The position numbers and the translations under genes were made by a program. A stretch of DNA of 48,342 nt from assembly GCA_948766235.1 (NCBI GenBank), contig CAQCFX010000002.1, positions 2,557 through 50,898 on the forward strand, given 5' to 3'. Of the stretch, positions 44,439-48,342 are shown piece after piece. The first letter of the stretch is position 1; every line of letters begins with the position of its first letter. The notes beneath the pieces were generated by a model. The model was not told where the DNA came from, searched no databases, and was given only the letters and a program-made list of their open reading frames with translations. This DNA is from an uncultured Oscillospiraceae bacterium. GTDB lineage: Bacteria > Bacillota > Clostridia > Oscillospirales > Oscillospiraceae.

Positions 44439-45219
44439 GGGTATATTCTTTGATGTAGACGGGACGCTGGTTGGCTTTCGGCAGACCCAGCTTTCCGACC
44501 GGCTTCGGGCGGACCTTCTGGCTCTGCAGGCAAAGGGAATCAAAATTTTTATCAGCTCAGGCCGGGCAAGGCAGGATTTTGCCCGCACAGGAATGCTTCG
44601 GGATGTGGTATTTGACAGCTATGTGACGCTGAACGGCCAGTGCTGTTATGATGGGGAAGGAGTCTATTTGGATTGCCCAATCTGTCGGGAGGACTTGGTG
44701 GCAGCCTGCCGGGTGCTTCAAGAGAATCCCAGCATGGCGGCGCTGATGGAAGGGGATGGCGTGAGCTATCTGACGAAAATTGACGACCGAATGCGGGAGA
44801 TTTATCACTTTCTTCACACGGAGCTTTGGGAAGTCAGACCGCCGGAGTGGATGCTGGAGGAAAAGGTGTATCAATTTGTACCAATGGTAGGTCCGGAAGA
44901 TGAGGAACGATTTTTGTCCGTTATGCCTCACTGCGGCCATTCCCGCTGGCACCCCAAGGGGCTTGACATTTTTCCGAAAAATGGGGGAAAAGCGGCGGGG
45001 GTCAGGGCAGCTATGGAGCGATACGGACTGTCGGCAGACGAGGTTATGGCTTTTGGCGATGGAGAGAATGATGAAGCCATGCTCAGAATGGTTGGGACCA
45101 GCGTGGCTATGGGCAACGCAGTGGACCAGATTAAAGCGCTGGCCGATTACATAACAGCTTGCGTGGAGGAGGACGGCATCTCTCAGGCGTTGAGACAATT
45201 TGGACTGCTTCAGGATTAA
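44431..45219 (+). CDS. Cof-type HAD-IIB family phosphatase
   Basis: 262 residues from ATG 44431 inside the recN end. HAD motif I FFDVDGTLVGF (Asp9 nucleophile, Asp11), motif II ISSGRA, C2 cap, motif III Lys and motif IV FGDGENDEAMLRM. Likely dephosphorylates sugar phosphates or phosphorylated cofactors; the substrate is unknown. Last gene of the nusB-recN cluster, followed by a hairpin. Confidence 0.9.
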   Translation: MIKGIFFDVDGTLVGFRQTQLSDRLRADLLALQAKGIKIFISSGRARQDFARTGMLRDVVFDSYVTLNGQCCYDGEGVYLDCPICREDLVAACRVLQENPSMAALMEGDGVSYLTKIDDRMREIYHFLHTELWEVRPPEWMLEEKVYQFVPMVGPEDEERFLSVMPHCGHSRWHPKGLDIFPKNGGKAAGVRAAMERYGLSADEVMAFGDGENDEAMLRMVGTSVAMGNAVDQIKALADYITACVEEDGISQALRQFGLLQD

Positions 45220-45241
45220 AATAACAAACTTGAGAAAATTT

Positions 45242-45290
45242 GACGGCACCGTACAGCTCCTAATTAGGGAGATTTGTGCGGTGCCGTCTT
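45242..45290 (+). terminator. Hairpin ending the nusB-recN-HAD cluster
   Basis: A 10-bp perfect outer stem (45242-45251 with 45279-45288) encloses an inner CTCC/GGGAG stem. The following TTAAAA is a weak T-run, so termination may be partial. Confidence 0.6.
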
Positions 45291-45338
45291 AAAATGCTTA
45301 CCAAAATAAAGTTTTTTCATATTTCGGCAAAATAATGG

Positions 45339-45367
45339 TTGCATTGCCAAATATAAAAGAGTATACT
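45339..45367 (+). promoter_or_regulatory. carD promoter
   Basis: TTGCAT (45339-45344) and TATACT (45362-45367) with a 17-base spacer, about 40 bases before the carD GTG. Confidence 0.6.
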
Positions 45368-45407
45368 ATTCGTGAGATATTATACGTATGATAAGGGAGG
45401 CGAGACA

Positions 45408-45887
45408 GTGTATCAGATTGGAGATAAGGTTGTCCACCCTATGCACGGTGCGGGAGTGATTGACTCCATTGTGCAGCGCAAGATAGCAGGGCAGCTCCAG
45501 GAGTATTATTTGCTGAGATTATCGGTAGGTAGCATGACAGTGATGATTCCTACTGAGAACACCCAGGAGATTGGCGTGCGTCCCGTGGTGTCAGGGCAGG
45601 AGGCGGAAAACCTGATCAGCGCCATGGAAAGCATTGAAGTGGATATGGCGCAGAATTGGAACCGACGCTATCGTGAAAACATGGTGCGCCTGAAAAGCGG
45701 CGATTTGTTGGAGGTTGCGCGGGTGGTAAAGGGGCTTTTGCTTCGGGAGAGCCAGCGCGGACTGTCTAATGGAGAGCGCAAAATGCTTCACACAGCCAAG
45801 CAGATATTAATCTCCGAGCTGGTGCTGGCGCAGAGCCTGCCCTATAAAACAGTGGAAGCAAATATAGATGTTTTACTCAGTCATTAG
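45408..45887 (+). CDS. CarD family transcriptional regulator
   Basis: 159 residues from GTG 45408, chosen because AAGGGAGG is 7 bases upstream and because a longer frame from 45372 would begin at the transcription start. N-terminal RNA-polymerase interaction domain (YQIGDKVVHPMHGAGVIDSI, QEYYLLRL, MIPTEN) and a helical C-terminal DNA-binding domain (RRYRENMVRLKSGDLLEVA, LSNGERKMLHTAK). It binds RNA polymerase beta and stabilises open complexes. It precedes ispD and ispF, as in many clostridia. Confidence 0.92.
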   Translation: MYQIGDKVVHPMHGAGVIDSIVQRKIAGQLQEYYLLRLSVGSMTVMIPTENTQEIGVRPVVSGQEAENLISAMESIEVDMAQNWNRRYRENMVRLKSGDLLEVARVVKGLLLRESQRGLSNGERKMLHTAKQILISELVLAQSLPYKTVEANIDVLLSH

Positions 45888-45931
45888 CGGGAGGGAGCCG
45901 AAGGGCTCCTTTTTGCGCGGGAGGCAGAGCA

Positions 45932-46633
45932 ATGGGATTGTTTTTAAAAAAGAGGAAAGAGCCGCCGGCGCAGTGCTGTGCGGTCATTGTGGCGGCAGGT
46001 CTGGACAAGCTGATGGCGGACGTGGGAGGGCTGCCGGTTATTGTGCGCTGTATTGAGGCGTTTCAACAGGCGCCCAGCATAGCGGAGATTGTTGTGGTAA
46101 CCCGGGAAGACCTTGTGCCGGAGGTGGCCCGGCTATGTCAGCAGTTTCAGCTGACCAAAGTGACCAAGGTGATTCGGGGGGGGAAGAACCGCACTCAGTC
46201 GGCTCGCTTGGGTACACTGGAGGCTGGCCGTAATATTCCGCTGATTGCAATTCACGACGGTGCCCGGCCCTTTGTTTCAATTCAGGTGATTGAGGACGCA
46301 GTGGCTCAGGCGGCCCAAAATGGCGCGGCGGCCCCCGCTATTCCAGTAAAGGACACCATAAAGACCGCACAGGGCGGCATTGTGAATCAGACGTTGAACC
46401 GGGCTGAGCTTTACGCGGTGCAGACGCCCCAGGTTTTCGATGCGTCTCTGATTCGTGCGGCCCTGCAAAAGGCATTGGACGATGGGGCGGAGCTGACCGA
46501 TGACTGCGCAGCAGTAGAGCGTTTGGGGATGAAGGTGGTGCTCACCGCTGGAGATGAGCGGAACATGAAGCTGACTACGCCGACAGACTTGCTGTTTGCC
46601 GAGTGCTTGTTGGAGGAGGCTGCGCTGCCATGA
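45932..46633 (+). CDS. ispD: 2-C-methyl-D-erythritol 4-phosphate cytidylyltransferase, CTP-loop apparently deleted
   Basis: 233 residues. Should join CTP and MEP in the isoprenoid pathway. The fold is clear: VIVAAG (18-23), ARLGTLEA, IAIHDGARPFVS (catalytic Asp), VKDTIK, LYAVQTPQVF, ERNMKLTTPTDL. However AAG is followed directly by LDKLMADVGGLPV, while the family has a GxGxRM-type loop and Lys (about AAGxGxRMxxxxxK). About seven residues, including the Arg that contacts CTP, are missing in frame. Activity may be lost, or the deletion is a sequence error. Starts 44 bases after carD; overlaps ispF by 4 bases. Confidence 0.85.
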   Translation: MGLFLKKRKEPPAQCCAVIVAAGLDKLMADVGGLPVIVRCIEAFQQAPSIAEIVVVTREDLVPEVARLCQQFQLTKVTKVIRGGKNRTQSARLGTLEAGRNIPLIAIHDGARPFVSIQVIEDAVAQAAQNGAAAPAIPVKDTIKTAQGGIVNQTLNRAELYAVQTPQVFDASLIRAALQKALDDGAELTDDCAAVERLGMKVVLTAGDERNMKLTTPTDLLFAECLLEEAALP

Positions 46634-47103
46634 GAATTGGACACGGATATGATGTGCACCGGCTGACGGACGGGCGAAGGCTGATTTTAGGCGGGGTAAA
46701 TATTCCGTTTGAGAAGGGGCTGCTGGGCCACTCGGACGCAGATGTTCTTGCGCACGCTGTTATGGACGCGCTTTTGGGCGCGGCGTCTTTAGGTGATATT
46801 GGGAAACTGTTTCCGGATACCGACCCGGCGTATGAGGGAGCGGACAGTATGCTTTTGCTGAAGCGGGTGGCAGAGTTGTTGGAGGAGAGGGGCTATGCCG
46901 TGGGCAATGTGGACGCTACCATTGTGGCGCAGAGGCCCAGACTGTCCGGCGATATTCCGGCTATGCGGGAAAATTTGGCAAAAGCTATGGGCGTTGAGGC
47001 GGACCGGGTGAGCGTCAAAGCCACTACGGAGGAAAGGCTGGGCTTTACTGGGTCTGGCGAGGGGATTGCCGCCCACGCTGTGGCCCTTATCACAGAACAA
47101 TAG
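46630..47103 (+). CDS. ispF: 2-C-methyl-D-erythritol 2,4-cyclodiphosphate synthase
   Basis: 157 residues from ATG 46630. Trimeric Zn/Mg enzyme following IspD and IspE. RIGHGYDVHRL (Zn ligands Asp8 and His10), LLGHSDADVLAHAVMDALLG (third His ligand), LFPDTDP, and VKATTEERLGFTGSGEGIAAHA. Intact, so the pathway appears needed, which makes the odd IspD more striking. Confidence 0.96.
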   Translation: MRIGHGYDVHRLTDGRRLILGGVNIPFEKGLLGHSDADVLAHAVMDALLGAASLGDIGKLFPDTDPAYEGADSMLLLKRVAELLEERGYAVGNVDATIVAQRPRLSGDIPAMRENLAKAMGVEADRVSVKATTEERLGFTGSGEGIAAHAVALITEQ

Positions 47104-47118
47104 AATATGGATGAACCA

Positions 47119-47157
47119 ACGCTCCTTTTAAGGCATATGATGCCTTGGAAGGAGCGT
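47119..47157 (+). terminator. Two-part hairpin after ispF
   Basis: Outer stem ACGCTCCTT (47119-47127) with AAGGAGCGT (47149-47157), inner stem AAGGCAT (47130-47136) with ATGCCTT (47140-47146), 3-base loop. Only TTT follows, so it may terminate weakly or be a processing site. Confidence 0.5.
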
Positions 47158-47200
47158 TTCCGCGTTCTGACCGACACTACGGGAAAGGAATGGTGGGCCT

Positions 47201-47455
47201 ATGGTTTATTATCTGATCATCTGCCGCTCACTGACCTACGCGCAGCGAACCGCTCATGTGCTGGAGCGGGCGGGAATTCCCAGCTCCGTTCTTCGCGCGC
47301 CAAAGCTCATCTCAAAAGAAGGGTGCGGCTATTGCGTACGAATTCCGGAGCGCCGGCTTACTGACGCGCTGGTGATTTTGCGGCGGGAGGGAATGGCGCC
47401 AAAGCAGGTATTTCTTCAGTCTGCGGACGGTGCGTACAGCGAGGTGACGGCATGA
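47201..47455 (+). CDS. DUF3343 putative Se/S carrier-like protein
   Basis: 84 residues. VYYLIICRSLTYAQRTAHVL, then APKLISKEGCGYCVRIPERR: the small DUF3343 domain with a CGYC cysteine pair suited to binding sulphur or selenium. Followed by a 4-base overlap with a class V aminotransferase-like gene, the usual pairing for sulphur/selenium transfer. The function is inferred from family and context. Confidence 0.85.
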   Translation: MVYYLIICRSLTYAQRTAHVLERAGIPSSVLRAPKLISKEGCGYCVRIPERRLTDALVILRREGMAPKQVFLQSADGAYSEVTA

Positions 47456-48342
47456 TATATTTGGACAGTGCGGCGACTACGCTGGAAAAGCCGCCGTCTG
47501 TTCCCAAAGCCAGCGCTTGGGCAATGACCCACTTAGCCAGTCCGGGGCGCGGCGGGCACAGGGCCGGCATGGGGGCGGCGGAGCTGGTCTACCGGGTGCG
47601 GGAGCAGGCGGCACAGCTGTTTCATGCCGGCGATTCGGAGCGGGTGATACTCACCTCGAACGCCACACACGGCCTGAATATAGCCATCCATTCGTTGGTG
47701 CGGCCCGATGGGACGGTATTAATCTCTGGCTATGAGCATAACGCAGTCACGCGTCCACTCTATGCCATTCCGGGCGTAAAGGTTAAAGTGGCGGCGGGAA
47801 CGCTGTTTGACGCGGACGAGGTATACGCGGCTTTTGAGAGGGAGCTCACGCCGGAGGTGGATGCGGTGATATGCAACCATGTCTCCAACGTGTTTGGCTT
47901 TATTCAGCCTGTGGCGCGCATTGCCAGACTATGCCGGGAACGGGGGAAGCCGCTGATTGTGGATGCCTCCCAGTCAGCAGGTATTGTCCCCGTCAATATG
48001 GAGGAGTGGGGCGCTGCGTTTGTAGCTATGCCTGGGCACAAGGGATTATACGGCCCGCAGGGCACTGGGCTGCTGCTGTGTGGGGCGGATACCGTGCCCC
48101 TGCTGTACGGCGGTACAGGCAGCCTGTCCGCGCAGCAAGATATGCCGGATTTTCTGCCGGACCGATTGGAAGCGGGAACCCAGAATGTGTGCGGCGCCGC
48201 CGGATTGCTGGAGGGAATGCGGTTTGTCAGCCATAAGGGCATTGAGCGGATTCACGCCTACGAGTGTGGTCTGGCTCAGCGCATGATGAACCGGCTGGCA
48301 GGCATGACGGGGATTCGGATTTTCCGAGGCGGGCAGAATCAG
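47452..48342 (+). CDS. Class V aminotransferase / cysteine desulfurase-like (partial)
   Basis: 297 codons visible, running off the right edge. PLP motifs: IYLDSAATTLEKPP, LTSNATHGLNIAIHSL, GYEHNAVTRPL, VDASQSAGIVPV and GHKGLYGPQGTG with the PLP lysine; EAGTQNVCGAAGL follows. Resembles SufS/NifS-type enzymes that release sulphur or selenium from cysteine or selenocysteine. Its ATG overlaps the DUF3343 stop, implying a coupled sulphur-relay pair. The C-terminus with the catalytic cysteine is outside the window, so desulfurase activity is not confirmed. Confidence 0.88.
   Translation, partial: MIYLDSAATTLEKPPSVPKASAWAMTHLASPGRGGHRAGMGAAELVYRVREQAAQLFHAGDSERVILTSNATHGLNIAIHSLVRPDGTVLISGYEHNAVTRPLYAIPGVKVKVAAGTLFDADEVYAAFERELTPEVDAVICNHVSNVFGFIQPVARIARLCRERGKPLIVDASQSAGIVPVNMEEWGAAFVAMPGHKGLYGPQGTGLLLCGADTVPLLYGGTGSLSAQQDMPDFLPDRLEAGTQNVCGAAGLLEGMRFVSHKGIERIHAYECGLAQRMMNRLAGMTGIRIFRGGQNQ

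Noticed and set aside
47107..47364. 85-codon frame over the ispF-DUF3343 gap
   Set aside because: Runs through the hairpin and out of frame into DUF3343; the DUF3343 frame has the family pattern and the next gene overlaps it.

Overview
The window (48,342 bases, GC-rich, almost every gene on the + strand) looks like a chromosome segment of an endospore-forming clostridium of the Oscillospiraceae type (Flavonifractor, Lawsonibacter and Oscillibacter relatives). This is inferred from the complete-looking spoIIIA operon, sigK, whiA, hprK, pyruvate phosphate dikinase, LL-diaminopimelate aminotransferase (dapL), the nusB-xseA-xseB-ispA-dxs-tlyA-nadK-recN gene order, and the base composition. No 16S gene is present, so the genus is not fixed.

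Region 1 (1-5761) is the accessory part. Two near-duplicate phage-fibre-like genes (125-511 and 4504-4950) and a phage tail-collar gene (3333-4142) surround a peptide-modification cassette. That cassette holds a 211-residue precursor whose last ~105 residues carry 27 cysteines at four-residue spacing (CXXX repeats), two small companion proteins, and a radical-SAM/SPASM maturase. Between the collar gene and the second fibre gene lies a compact symmetric element: convergent TTGACA/TATAAT promoters, facing terminators, long complementary arms, and a 31-residue one-helix membrane peptide. It looks like an undescribed type I toxin-antitoxin locus. The region ends with a conserved clostridial gene that carries a probable frameshift near its N-terminus.

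Region 2 (5882-15024) is housekeeping: murB-rapZ-yvcK-whiA, a small membrane protein where Bacillus has crh, dnaE, and a cardiolipin synthase. A tRNA-Thr(CGU) with its own promoter and terminator follows. Next come a tandem pair of radical SAM genes (one SPASM-like, one HemN/HemW-like), then convergent minus-strand genes (ferredoxin-type aldo/keto reductase, membrane-anchored endonuclease/phosphatase-fold protein, rpmB).

Region 3 (20379-29238) holds hprK and an ogt-type methyltransferase, sigK and ppdK on the minus strand, then glnA, dapF (start site inside a 15-bp hairpin) and dapL.

Region 4 (29324-45219) is the spoIIIAA-AH operon behind a good sigma-E promoter, with spoIIIAB frameshifted. 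It is followed by an Asp23-family gene and the long nusB to recN cluster, ending in a HAD phosphatase. It joins sporulation-channel assembly, isoprenoid supply (ispA, dxs), DNA repair (xseAB, recN), rRNA modification and NADP synthesis.

Region 5 (45339-48342) is carD-ispD-ispF, continuing the MEP isoprenoid pathway. IspD appears to lack its CTP-binding loop. A DUF3343 Se/S-carrier-like gene translationally coupled to a class V aminotransferase/cysteine desulfurase-like gene runs off the window end.

Two probable frameshifts and one probable in-frame deletion in conserved genes mean assembly or sequencing error must be weighed against real gene decay.
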